A stretch of DNA of 64,000 nucleotides from Omphalotus guepiniiformis (taxonomy: Eukaryota > Basidiomycota > Agaricomycetes > Agaricales > Omphalotaceae): positions 1,070,176 to 1,134,175 of the forward strand of contig JAQOOI010000016.1 of assembly GCA_028554645.1 (NCBI GenBank). Direction: 5' to 3'. Of this stretch, positions 21,503 to 31,257 are shown one piece after another (position 1 is the stretch's first letter; the number at the start of each line of letters is the position of its first letter). The translations under genes were made by a program, and so were the position numbers. The notes under the pieces are model-generated. The model was not told where the DNA came from, made no database searches, and worked only from the letters and a program-made list of their open reading frames with translations.

Positions 21503-21956
21503 TGTCAGCGACTCGAGTTATCAAACTCAAATAACCAAACACAAGGATCTTAGTTTTCACACGGATAAGAGTAAAGCAGAAAGTAGAATTGAGAAAAGAA
21601 GTGATACAAGAAAGTATGCTAAGTACAAGTCTAAACTCGAGGAGTTATTGACAAGATCGAAGCTAAAAAAATATCTACCTAAACGGACTTGTTATATACA
21701 TGAATAAAACCCTAAACCCTGGGCTATAACCCTTGACTAATCCACTGTGTGTCTACCATGAGTTCGATCGCCTCAAGTGTTTCATTAATGATCATGATCG
21801 CCTTGAGGTCTACATGCTTGATCTCGATCATCATGCTACCTACGTGTGTATTTAATATAACCCTAGATCTATAATTTAAGATGCTATCTACTGATAATAA
21901 AAGTGTCTATATGTACAAACAATGAGATAAGATGAAAAAAGAAAGTGTTCGTAACA
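21503..21956 (-). repeat. 3' LTR of the chromovirus (454 bp)
   Basis: It starts TGTCAG and ends GTAACA on the plus strand. On the element's sense strand a TATATAA box (21698 to 21692) lies 34 bases before AGCTTCGATCTT (21664 to 21653), the predicted RNA start and self-primer. Confidence 0.93.
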
Positions 21957-21967
21957 TGACCCCCTCC

Positions 21968-24900
21968 TTAGGGATGATGTCCCCATCGTCCTAACTTCAC
22001 TGCTAATGCTTCTGTCGGCATCTTCTTCATTTCTACTACTTCCGTACATGCTTCAGGGATAGGTCGTAACAATGATATCGGGAACAAGGAAATTGGAACC
22101 TCAATCTTTCTTAACTGAGGTGGTCGTGGTTTAGTGGGGAATTTTTTATGGAACTCTTCGATTGCTTCTTTTGCATTTGCAAGGTTTGCTAATGGTTCCC
22201 ATGTCTGTTCGTGCCGCGAGTATCCCTTCCATTGGACTTTGTATCCAAATCTCCCTCCCCTATATTTTCCTGAATCTACTATCTCTTCCACTTCGAACTC
22301 CGGTTCTTCTCCTTCTATCACTGGTGGCGGATTATCATTCTGAGGCTGCTCGGGGAATTCAGGCGGATGATAGGGTGACAGTAGAGCTTCATTAAAGACT
22401 GGATGTATTCTCTTCCAAGTCTTCGGAATCTTTAGCTGGTATGACGTCGTTCCAATTTTCTTTACAACTTCGAAAGGACCAAATCGTTTATCATCCAACT
22501 TCTTCATTGGTCGATCAGAAGTCAGATTTGTCACTTCAAGCCATACTTTGTCATTAGGCTTGTATTCGACTGATGGTTTCCTTTTTTTGTCGTAATACCG
22601 AGTCATGTCTTCCTTTGCCTTTTTGAGCGCTGCTCCTACTTCGTCCCTGATCTTGACCATCTTATCGGCAAATTCCTGTGCTGTGGGGTTTGTCGATGGA
22701 GTTTTTTGCAGCTGTTCCCTTATACGCATGTCGTCCCATATCCGCATAGAACAGAGTGACACCTGTGGCTGAGTGTATCCTATCATTCAACACGAACTCT
22801 GCTGTTGGTAACCATTCATGCCAGTCGTTCTGATGTTGATTGATGAATAACCGGAGATAATGTTCAATCTCTTGGTTCATCCATTCCGTCTGTCCATTCG
22901 TCTGTGGGTGATATACCGTTGTGAAGCTTCCTTGAATGCCTAATAACCGGTATAGTTCCTTCATGAAACGGGAATGATATTGGGGTTCCCAATCATGAAT
23001 AATCTTTCTCGGTAATCCGTGTATAGAAAAGATTTTGTCTCTATAGATTCTGGCCATTCCTTCAGACGTTAACAACATGTGTGTGGGTACCAGCCGTGTT
23101 CGTTTTGTAAAATGGTCCACAGTCACACTTAAGGCATTAAAACCTCCAGCTTCTGGTAGTTCTCCGATTAGATCCATTCCTATGACTTCCCAGGGGCCTT
23201 GTGGAACATTATTTGTGACTAGTGTTCCCATTGGTTTGGTTCAATGAATCTTAGTGGCCTGGCACTTTTCACATCCTCTAACGTATTTCCGTGCATCCTG
23301 AGTAATTCCTGGCCACCAATAGTTTCTCGTCACCAATTCCATGGTTTTAAACTGCCCTGGATGTCCCGTCAGAACGGTATCATGATGCAATCCAATGATC
23401 TTTCCTCGTAACCTATTATCAATAGGCACGTAAATCCTATCCTGCCACGTCACAATTCCTTCCTCTGACTCAACCCAATCCTTCTCTTTTCCTTCTAAAG
23501 CCTTATTCACTAGATTATCCCGTACTTTCGACTTCTTCTTTATAAGATCTAAGATCTCGTCCTCGGGCATCTCTAATCTGTTGATCGAAAAAAGTTCCGG
23601 CTTTAAAAGTACCACATCCTCATTGTCATTCTCCCCCGTCTCATGATTGGCCATCCTGGACAATGCATCTGGCTTCCCCATCGACTTTCCAGGTTTATGA
23701 ATCAATGTAAAGTCGTATTTGGATAATTCAGTGATCCATCGGGCTTGTTAACGATTCAATTTCTGAGGCTTTTTGAAATACTAAAGATTTTGATGATCTG
23801 TATAGATCTCAAATGACTCTTCCGCACCCATCAGATATTGTCTCCAATCTGCTAATGGATCCATAATGGCCATCATTTCCTTATCATAGATCTCATAATT
23901 ACGTTCTGTTTCATTTAGAGATCTAGATCTGAATGCAATAGGCCACCATTTTCCATCTATCTTTTGTGATAAAACAGCTCCGTTCGCATAATCTGATGAA
24001 TCTGCCTCAACTCTGAATTGTCCATGATCACGGGGTATGGTTAGAACAACTTCTTCGGCAATTCTACTTTTGAGTTCTTCGAATGCCTGCTGTTGTTGAT
24101 CTGTCCATTCCCACTTTGAATTCCCAGTCAGTGATGACAATGGTTTAGCCACTTGGCTGAATCCTCGGATAAATCGTCGGTAGAAGTTACAGAAACCCAA
24201 GAAGGATTGTACTTCCTTCTTGTTTCCTGGTATTTTCCATTCTTTTACCGTTTTGACTTTCTTTGGATCCATCCGCACTTGTCCATTTCCTACAAATACT
24301 CCAAGGTACTCGACATTACTGGTCTCGAATTCACACTTTTCAGGTCTAAGATACAACTTGTGTTGTCGTAATATATCTAACACCTGTTTTACAATTGACT
24401 CGTGCTCTTCGATTGTATTTGTGAAAACCAAAATGTTGTCTAAGTATACCATGACATGACCTTCGTTGATCAAATCCCTTAAGATATGATTCATGAATGC
24501 CTGGAAGGTCGCCGGAGAATTTGTAAGACCAAAGAACATAACCGTTGGTTCAAAGAGCCCCCGATTAGTCCTAAATGCCGCCTTCCACTCATCACCCTCT
24601 TCAATCCAGATATTATTGTATCCCCATTGAACATCCATTTTCGAAAATACTTTTGAATCCTTCAGCTTATCAATGAGTTCTTGAATGAGTGGCAACGGGT
24701 ATTTGTTCTTTATTGTTGCTTCATTCAACTTCCGATAATCCTGAACAGGTCAAAGTTTCCCATCTTTCTTTGGGACAAAGAAGAATGGTGAGGCCATCGG
24801 CGATTTCGATGGTCTAATTTGTCCAGATTTCAGATTTCCCTTGATGAACTCATCTAAAACTTTCTGTTCCGAAGGATTTAATGGATAGACCTTGCAATCT

Positions 24901-26063
24901 ACTGGTGTAAAGTCTGGTTTTAGTTCAATTGCATGGTCCCAGGGTCTTCGTTCAGGTAAATTTTGGAAATCAGCTTCATCAAAAACATCCTTGTACTCAT
25001 TAACGTACTTGTCTGCTTTTGACTCAGTCTTTTTGCCTTTTCCAAAGTCCATACTCCAAAGATATCCATCCCAATTTAGGTAAAACAACTGATCCCCTTC
25101 TTCTAGTTCCTGGACTTCAGCGTCGCATTCAGGTTTTAGGTAATACGGTATCTAACCACACTTCTTAGGACATCGATCAAACTTTATGGTTGAGTCGTTC
25201 CAATCTATATTGAGGTCATGACATCTTAGCCAATCGAGTCCCAGGAATATGTCTGTTTTGCCTAAATTTGTAACAGCAAGTTCAATGCGTTCCACATGAT
25301 CTCCCATTACCAATCTGACTTGTATGAATCCTTCAATTGAACCGTCCTCGTTTAAGGTACCATCAGCATTGTATACCGGCATCTTTACTGGTAATTTCTT
25401 AACAGTTAAGCCATGTCGCTCTACGAATTCTTTATTGACGCAAGAACCCGTTGCTCCACTGTCAAGTAATGCTGATGTCTCTATCTGCTTGCCACTTTCA
25501 ATGTCTTCAATTGTAACAGACAGCTTGAGATCTCTTCCTTTAGTACCTTTTACAAACTGTAAGTTTTTCTTAAGCGACTTTACGGCTGTGACGGCTTTGC
25601 TAATGTCCAATGACCGGATCTGGGCAACTGGTTCTTCTGATGCTTCCCTGGCCCGACAGGTTGGCATCCATGCTCTCAGAATTCCCACTGCTTGTTCTGA
25701 CTCATCCTCCCTTACTCTCTGCGCTATCCATTCTGGTGAATTCGGCAGATAACGTTCTCTCACAGGTTTTGAATCAGACTTTGTAGATACTGATGCAAAT
25801 TTATTCTCAGGATGATTAAATACAAAGTGAAAATTGCTGTCCTTGTGATCTACACTAGACTGTTCCGATTCTAACTCAGAAGGACCTGTATTCACTTCTG
25901 AGCTCTGACAAAATCCGTATCCGATTTCAACCAGTTCAAGAACCAGCTTGGTGGCTGTTCTTCTTTCTTCTCTTCCTCCTGCACATTCAGCTGTCTCACT
26001 CTCTGACCTCGCTTCGCTGGACAATCCCATGAGATATGCCCCTTCTGTCCGCAATTGAAACAC
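21968..26063 (-). pseudogene. Chromovirus Pol: protease, RT, RNase H, integrase, chromodomain
   Basis: The protease DSGATGSCV lies in 26063-25152. RT runs from about 25000 to 24100, with the catalytic motif reading YLDN instead of YLDD. RNase H begins with VEADSSD near 24010. The integrase zinc finger has HHDTVLTGH and CEKCQ near 23270-23400; the core is at 23231-22662. The C-terminal frame 22786-21968 ends in a chromodomain (FEVEEIVDSGKYRGGRFGYKVQWKGYSRHEQTWEP). Stops are TAG at about 25154, TGA at about 24750, TAG at 23781-23783, TAA near 23748 and TGA near 23241. A frameshift near 22735 splits the integrase. Several expected Arg codons have become Trp or Gln (TEWMNQE for TERVNQE, HDWEPQ for SDRGPQ). 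In a live copy the chromodomain would steer integration to marked chromatin. Confidence 0.88.
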
Positions 26064-26782
26064 TGCCCATTCCTTCGGGCTGCATCAATGTCCATGGGTT
26101 TACCTGTACCCCCAAAGGTCGTTCCTGTGGCGTCTCTTCGATCACCACTTCCTGCTGCTTGTTGCGGACTTTGTTCCCTTCTTGGCGTAAACGCCGGCCT
26201 GTTCTGGTTCTTGCGCCATTCCTGACGCCTTCTCCATAGTTGATCAATCTTGATCACTATGTCCTTCCATTCATCGTACACCTTGGGTAATTCATCCCTC
26301 GTGTATATGGCATCAATAGTCTTCTCATTAATGCCCTTCTCAATGAGTCGCACCACATATGGATCATCCTTCTTATAATCCGCCTCCGTCAACAGTATCT
26401 CCAGCTCCTGGAAATATTCCTCTGCTGTTCCTGCTCCTTGCTTCAACAACTCCACTTTCTCCTGTGCCGTTCTCTGCAGACCGGAATCTAGGAATGCCTT
26501 GTTCAAGGCTTGCTTGAAGTGCGCCCAGTCCTTCTGCCACTTCTCGTTGTCCTGGTCGAAATGGGTATTGTAGTAATTATTCACCCATCCGTCTACAAGC
26601 TTCCCATTCATGAAAGAGATCGCAACATCGATCCTTTCATCATCTGTCGTGATACCATTTTTCTTATCACGGATATAGGTAAAGAGTCTCCGTCGCCAAT
26701 TCTTGAACTCAGATTTGACGCCGGTGAAGTTGTCGGGTTTGTTGAGGAGTGATTTTCCTCGCGAGGTGTTGATTTCAGACAT
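25892..26782 (-). CDS. Chromovirus Gag with CCHC zinc knuckle
   Basis: An intact 296-residue frame from ATG at 26782. The helical Gag core is at about residues 10-190 (DNFTGVKSEFKNWRRRLFTYI, TAEEYFQELEILLTEADY). A basic, Gln/Arg-rich linker follows, then a CCHC zinc knuckle at residues 241-254 (CFNCGQKGHISWDC). The pol frame overlaps its 3' end by at least 170 nt and lies one base back (-1), so programmed -1 frameshifting is the likely expression mode, although I did not identify the slippery site. Unlike pol it has no stop. Confidence 0.88.
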   Translation of the reverse strand: MSEINTSRGKSLLNKPDNFTGVKSEFKNWRRRLFTYIRDKKNGITTDDERIDVAISFMNGKLVDGWVNNYYNTHFDQDNEKWQKDWAHFKQALNKAFLDSGLQRTAQEKVELLKQGAGTAEEYFQELEILLTEADYKKDDPYVVRLIEKGINEKTIDAIYTRDELPKVYDEWKDIVIKIDQLWRRRQEWRKNQNRPAFTPRREQSPQQAAGSGDRRDATGTTFGGTGKPMDIDAARRNGQCFNCGQKGHISWDCPAKRGQRVRQLNVQEEEKKEEQPPSWFLNWLKSDTDFVRAQK

Positions 26783-27305
26783 TCTGATAGGGGTAGAAGG
26801 TCGGGTAGAATAGGGAGATGATGCAAGAGATTTGTAGGAAGGTGTGATAGGTGATGGGATGGTGGTTTCTTCGAAGAGACTGCTAAAGTTTCCCCAAGAT
26901 TCCGTAATGGTAGAGTTTACTTCGGTCCGTCAGTAACCTCACGAAGAGATTTCGGGACCTTTTCTGCCTCTAATAAACAAGTTCCTAAATCTGTGCTCAC
27001 TTGCTGAGTAAACCTGGGCGTGCCTTTCTAGGAGTGCACCTCGTTCCCCAAGTGCAAAGTCCCTTCCCTGAAGGTCAGTTATCAGACGATGCTTTCTGCT
27101 GCCAGTACAGAGTCGGACTCAATGTTACTCTTTTGTACTATAGGTGCAATTACTCTATCAGAGCACAGATTCCTAATTCGGACAGAAACCCGAATATCAA
27201 AGGGAGAAAAATGAAGTAAGTGTGTGAAGGGTCAAGAGAAACTTACTTGCTACTGAAATAGCAACAAGAAGGCGATTTGAATTGTGTTGGTCGGGTGAGT
27301 TGTGT

Positions 27306-27317
27306 AGCTTCGATCTT
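27306..27317 (-). other. Self-priming primer binding site
   Basis: One base after the 5' LTR the sense strand reads AAGATCGAAGCT. It is perfectly complementary to AGCTTCGATCTT in the 3' LTR (21664 to 21653) and 11/12 to the same place in the 5' LTR, 34 bases after a TATATAA box. This is the Tf1/sushi arrangement, in which the folded 5' end of the RNA primes cDNA synthesis instead of a tRNA. Confidence 0.75.
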
Positions 27318-27318
27318 A

Positions 27319-27773
27319 TGTCAGTGACTCGAGTTATCAAACTCAAATAACCAAACACAAGGATCTTAGTTTTCACACAGATAAGAGTAAAGCAGAAAGT
27401 AGAATTGAGAAAAGAAGTGATACAAGAAAGTATGCTAAGTACAAGTCTAAACTCGAGGAGTTATTGACAAGATCAAAGCTAAAAAAATATCTACCTAAAC
27501 GGACTTGTTATATACATGAATAAAACCCTAAACCCTGGGCTATAATCCTTGACTAATCCACTGTGTGTCTACCATGAGTTCGATCGCCTCAAGTGTTTCA
27601 TTAATGATCGTGATCGCCTTGAGGTCTACATGCTTGATCTCGATCATCATGCTACCTACGTGTGTATTTAATATAACCCTAGATCTATAATTTAAGATGC
27701 TATCTACTGATAATAAAAGTGTCTATATGTACAAACAATGAGATAAGATGAAAAAAGAAAGTGTTTCGTAACA
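27319..27773 (-). repeat. 5' LTR of the chromovirus (455 bp)
   Basis: It matches 21503-21956 apart from about five transitions and one extra T near 27766. The TATATAA box is at 27514 to 27508 and the predicted RNA start is at 27480. The leader from 27318 to the gag ATG at 26782 has no supported gene. Confidence 0.93.
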
Positions 27774-27778
27774 CACCC
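27774..27778. repeat. Target site duplication CACCC, right
   Basis: It matches 21498-21502. Removing the element and one CACCC rejoins the minus-strand codons for FVWTG-C-CMHKDQ in frame. Confidence 0.9.
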
Positions 27779-29238
27779 AGTCCATACAAACAAGGTTAGT
27801 AAGCGCTGATCCTCTGGCAGCAGTGAGTTGAACTCTTCTTCTCCCAGGCCCTTAATCATTGCGTCAACTGTTGTCATGTCACATTTTGCTTGTTCTTCTT
27901 TCAAAAGTTTGAGATAAGCCTCGAATCCTCCCGCATCTTCAATCTTCTTGAAGTTCCATTCCCGGACGAGTTGTAAAAGCTCCTCGTTCTCCATTCTCTT
28001 CATCCTCTCCTCTCCCAAGCCTTTTAAAGTCTCTTCCTGTTTAAGTTCGTTCATACCACTGCTAACTGACTTCTCTACATTTGCGTGGTCACTATGCATG
28101 CCCCGTAGTTTTCTTTAGAATGCTCCTAAGTGTGAGTGGCGAGTTGTGTGCTGTCTGTTTAGCAAGCGGAGAGTTATTGTAGACATCAGCAGCACCATTA
28201 AGAGTCCGTATCCAGGACTCTTTCGACTTCTCGCCAGAGTGATCAACGGTGGACCTAATACCAAGAAAGCGGGTTTTTGGATACTTGGACAGCTGTGTGC
28301 TTCCGTCTGCTTGCTTTTCAGGTACTCAACCTATCCAGTGATGTGCTTGGTAGTTCTGGTTGCGACGCGAGGTACTGTCACCACTAAGTGTAAGGTCTAT
28401 GAATGTAGGTTATTACTGAAGATCACCTGAAATTGAGTCACTAACCTTTTGTATTATGTATCTCAAATCCAGCCTGTACCTGTGCCATGACATGACCCTC
28501 AAGAACTGCTTGCCCGACAGTACGTTTACTCATCCTCTTCTTCAGTGTGATCCCAAATATTGAAGCAACACTTTTTACTGCTTCTCCAACCTTTCCCTTT
28601 TTGCAGCCCAGACAGACCAGTGTCCGTGCCAGCGATCAGAACTGAGGTTTGTACGCCCCTTGAACCTTCACCTTCGCAAGTAGCCGCACCTCGTAAGCCT
28701 TTTCCTTGATCCGTGTACGGTATGTGCGAGCACGACTGACTTGTTTTTGTAGGTTACGTAGCTCCTTTCGCAGATAGATTAGTTGATTTTTCTGCTTCAT
28801 GGTAAGCTGTTCCATTTCAGCTGCGAAGCGGTGGGTTTGTTCGAGATGACTAGAAGCCTCATTCATCTGCTTCTCAAACAAATGAAGCTTTCTACTTCCT
28901 TCCTTTATGGCATCTTGGACTCGACGATCTGCACTTGAATAAAGATTTTGAATCTCAGCCAGGTGGATTTTCCTTTCCTTTTTCCAAGCTTCCCTCGCCT
29001 TTCTGTATCTCTTCTCCTGATCAAAGGCATTTCTCAGCTGTTTTCGAAGATCTTCGTTAGCTCTTTCTAGACCCTCTGCATGCTTCTCAGCTGCCCTGGC
29101 ACGTTCTCGGGACTTTTTCAACTGTGATGTCTCCGGAGGAATGTTTTCTTTGTTCCGATTTCTTGCTGCTGCAGCTGCTGCCAAAGCCTGCTGCTGAACC
29201 TGGGTACATGCCTTAGAAGTACCTTTTTTCCAGACCAT
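27779..29238 (-). pseudogene. 5' half of the interrupted multicopy-family gene
   Basis: The minus strand starts with ATG at 29238 (MVWKKGTSKACTQVQQQ), then an Ala/Arg/Lys/Glu-rich segment of about 170 residues that looks like a long coiled coil, ending KPQF before a TGA near 28634. The same frame resumes as LVCLGCKKGKVGEAVKSVASIFGI...RTVGQAVLEGHVMAQVQAGFE down to about 28440. Further blocks are TRFLGIRSTVDHSGEKSKESWIRTLNGAADVYNNSPL (about 28290-28160) and HSDHANVEKSVSSGMNELK ... EEFNSLLPEDQRLLTLFVWTGC (28099 to 27779). Several frame changes and stops lie between blocks, so the gene was decaying as well as interrupted. The break at 27779 continues exactly at 21497. Confidence 0.7.
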
Positions 29239-29370
29239 CTAAAATATTACTATCAGCAGTGTAAACACTCTCAAGATAACACTTGACACACCACGAACAC
29301 TGAAAAGTGACCCGACTGTTAGACTTAGCGCGACACGTGTTTTGTTGATCAACACGACGGGGAGGAGCCC

Positions 29371-29402
29371 GGTTGCCCCAAATCTTCGTCAGCTTTAGTC
29401 AG
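29371..29402 (+). repeat. Left 32 bp inverted repeat of the MULE region
   Basis: It begins GGTTGCCCCAAATC and ends TTAGTCAG. The reverse complement of 38747-38778 matches it at 31 of 32 positions. Confidence 0.85.
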
Positions 29403-30044
29403 CTTGCTTCCCTCGTCGATCTGTTCTGGCACGTCCTGTCCAGCTTCTCGTGTGTCGCTCGATCTTTCGCGTGGTCCCCGACTGTGCTCGATTTGGACAC
29501 CCACCAACGTTTGGCTGAATGCGGAAACGGAGAGTCGGGGCTTCTGGTACTTCTCGAACTCCTTGAACTTCTCGTACTTCTCGGGATCTTCGCCAAGGAT
29601 TTCAAGTTTAGACATGACAGAAATCAAAGTAAGTCTGAAATAGTTCTGTGAAGTTGTAGAACTGGCAGATCAGCGCTAGCGCTTGTCAGCTCTTTGGAAG
29701 GAAAACGAATGGCTTCATGGGTTTCGTCCGGACTGTGCTTGAGCAGATAAAAAGCCTTTCGAGGTTCGCTTTCGGACCCAAATACTCTTTCAGCTCCTGG
29801 TTTCTCTTGCGCCCCCTCCGACACTTTTTCTTGCCCCAAATGCCTGCGTTCATGATTCCGGCTGACTCTTGGGGACGCGACTTCTTCTCCCTGCCCACTG
29901 GCGACGAACAAGGCCGATCTTGCAAAATCCCTTAGTACGTACTCTGTATCCGGATAGGGGTTTCTTTTCATTGATCATCTGTCTTGTGTTAGCCCCCGCT
30001 ACGCCAGCGGCGTTCCCGTTTCGCCCAACCTGATCTGGAGGCAG

Positions 30045-31091
30045 GTGCAGCAAGGACCGGTATCTCTCCGCTGCTGGCATGGCTTGCGAGCTAGGACCTG
30101 GACCGTTCCTGCCAGCCTCTGGTCTAGCCCTTACGCTGGAAAATCGTTTGCAGGATGTGCTCTGACTCAAAAGAGGCGTCAATGCACCTATAAAGGTAAG
30201 TTAACTGCTCAACACTACCACCTTGTCTAACTGACCCACTTCCCATAGTATGTTTCAACGACTATTATCTGCCGCCCAACTTCTTGCCACCCAACGTCAC
30301 GCTGCCTGAGCACACACCTCCGCTTCCATTGCCTACCTGCCCCAGCTATACTCATTGGGATGACAGCCTTCCTCCTCTCCCTCCCCAGGCCCAGCTTAGC
30401 GACAAAAAATACAAGAGTAAGGGCCTTCATACTACTGTTTTTCCCTCACTCACTGCTTGCAGAACTCATCAAATTCTTCGCTGATTGCCCGGGTGTATCA
30501 GTCAACCGCTTCGGAGAGATTTCGTTCATTCCCTCCGGTACGATTCTACCAGGATGCTTGGCACAGTACTCACTTTGTTAGCAGGAGATGACAACGCGGC
30601 TGGTAGCACCACAAGTAAGCCTGAGGTTGCGTTACCTCCTGATGTTCGCAAGGGATCCTCCAGCGAGCTCCACTATGACTCCACAGGGCGTTTCTATTAC
30701 TTCGGTAAGCTCCAATAATAATTACAGTAAATTTGCTTGAGCTTGATACATCTACCTACTACAGACGACGATGAAGGTGACGAGGTCAAACCTTTGAAGA
30801 AAGAATCGACCCCGGTCGGTGCTACTATTTATTTTTCCTTGCACCTTCAGTTAACATTTGGATGACCAGTCGGAAATACAGCTATGAACCCCATCGACTT
30901 GACTAAGGATGACTGCCACTCTTTCTCAACTGCTTCCTCTCCCAACGGTAAGCCCTCATAGCTTCATTTGCAGCCCTACCACTCACCTGTTACTATTAGA
31001 GATTATACCTGGCCCTCTCCGTCTGTGTCGTACCTGCGACCTATTGGACACCGGTGTGAACCACGTTTGCGACCTTACCATAGAGGTGTAG
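30045..31091 (+). CDS. Small spliced gene, unknown function, Cys-containing C-terminus
   Basis: At least six exons can be chained on the plus strand. They are about 30045-30195 (ending QKRRQCTYK), 30248-30415 (Pro-rich: CFNDYYLPPNFLPP ... YTHWDDSLPPLPP), 30463-30538 (ELIKFFADCPGVSVNRFGEISFIPS), 30587-30704 (GDDNAAGS ... HYDSTGRFYYF), 30765 to about 30816 (DDDEGDEVKPLKKES), 30870-30948, and 31000-31091. The last exon ends LCRTCDLLDTGVNHVCDLTIEV, with a CX2C...HX2C spacing that could bind zinc. Donors are mostly GTAAG. The junction near 30816-30869 is uncertain, as is the start, which may lie upstream. I do not recognise the family. It is tail to tail with the TET-like gene. Confidence 0.45.
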
Positions 31092-31257
31092 AGAAAGTAG
31101 TACTGAATTTTTAGCTCCAGTTTTAATTCACTCTCGTTGCTCAAGAAGTTCGCGTTACCTGTATCAATTGTAAATCCAGTCTCTAGTCTTGCACCGCTTG
31201 CAAGTTCCTATGTGTAAAGTAGAAATAAATTGCCAATCAGAAATGTTTACAACCAAT

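Larger units (their letters stand above)
21503..27773 (-). mobile_element. Complete chromovirus (Ty3/gypsy) with two LTRs, inactivated
   Basis: The 6.27 kb element has matching LTRs (454 and 455 bp), a 5 bp target duplication, a self-priming primer site, gag with zinc knuckle, and pol with protease, reverse transcriptase, RNase H, integrase and a C-terminal chromodomain. On the minus strand gag and pol are offset by -1. Pol carries several stops and at least one frameshift, and a catalytic Asp is changed, so the copy is dead although the LTRs differ at only about five bases and one indel. Confidence 0.93.

Noticed and set aside
29349..29971. Overlapping frames on both strands next to the left inverted repeat, some rich in Glu/Lys
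   Set aside because: Both strands are open over the same bases, no splice pattern joins them convincingly, and part of the sequence is the inverted repeat itself.
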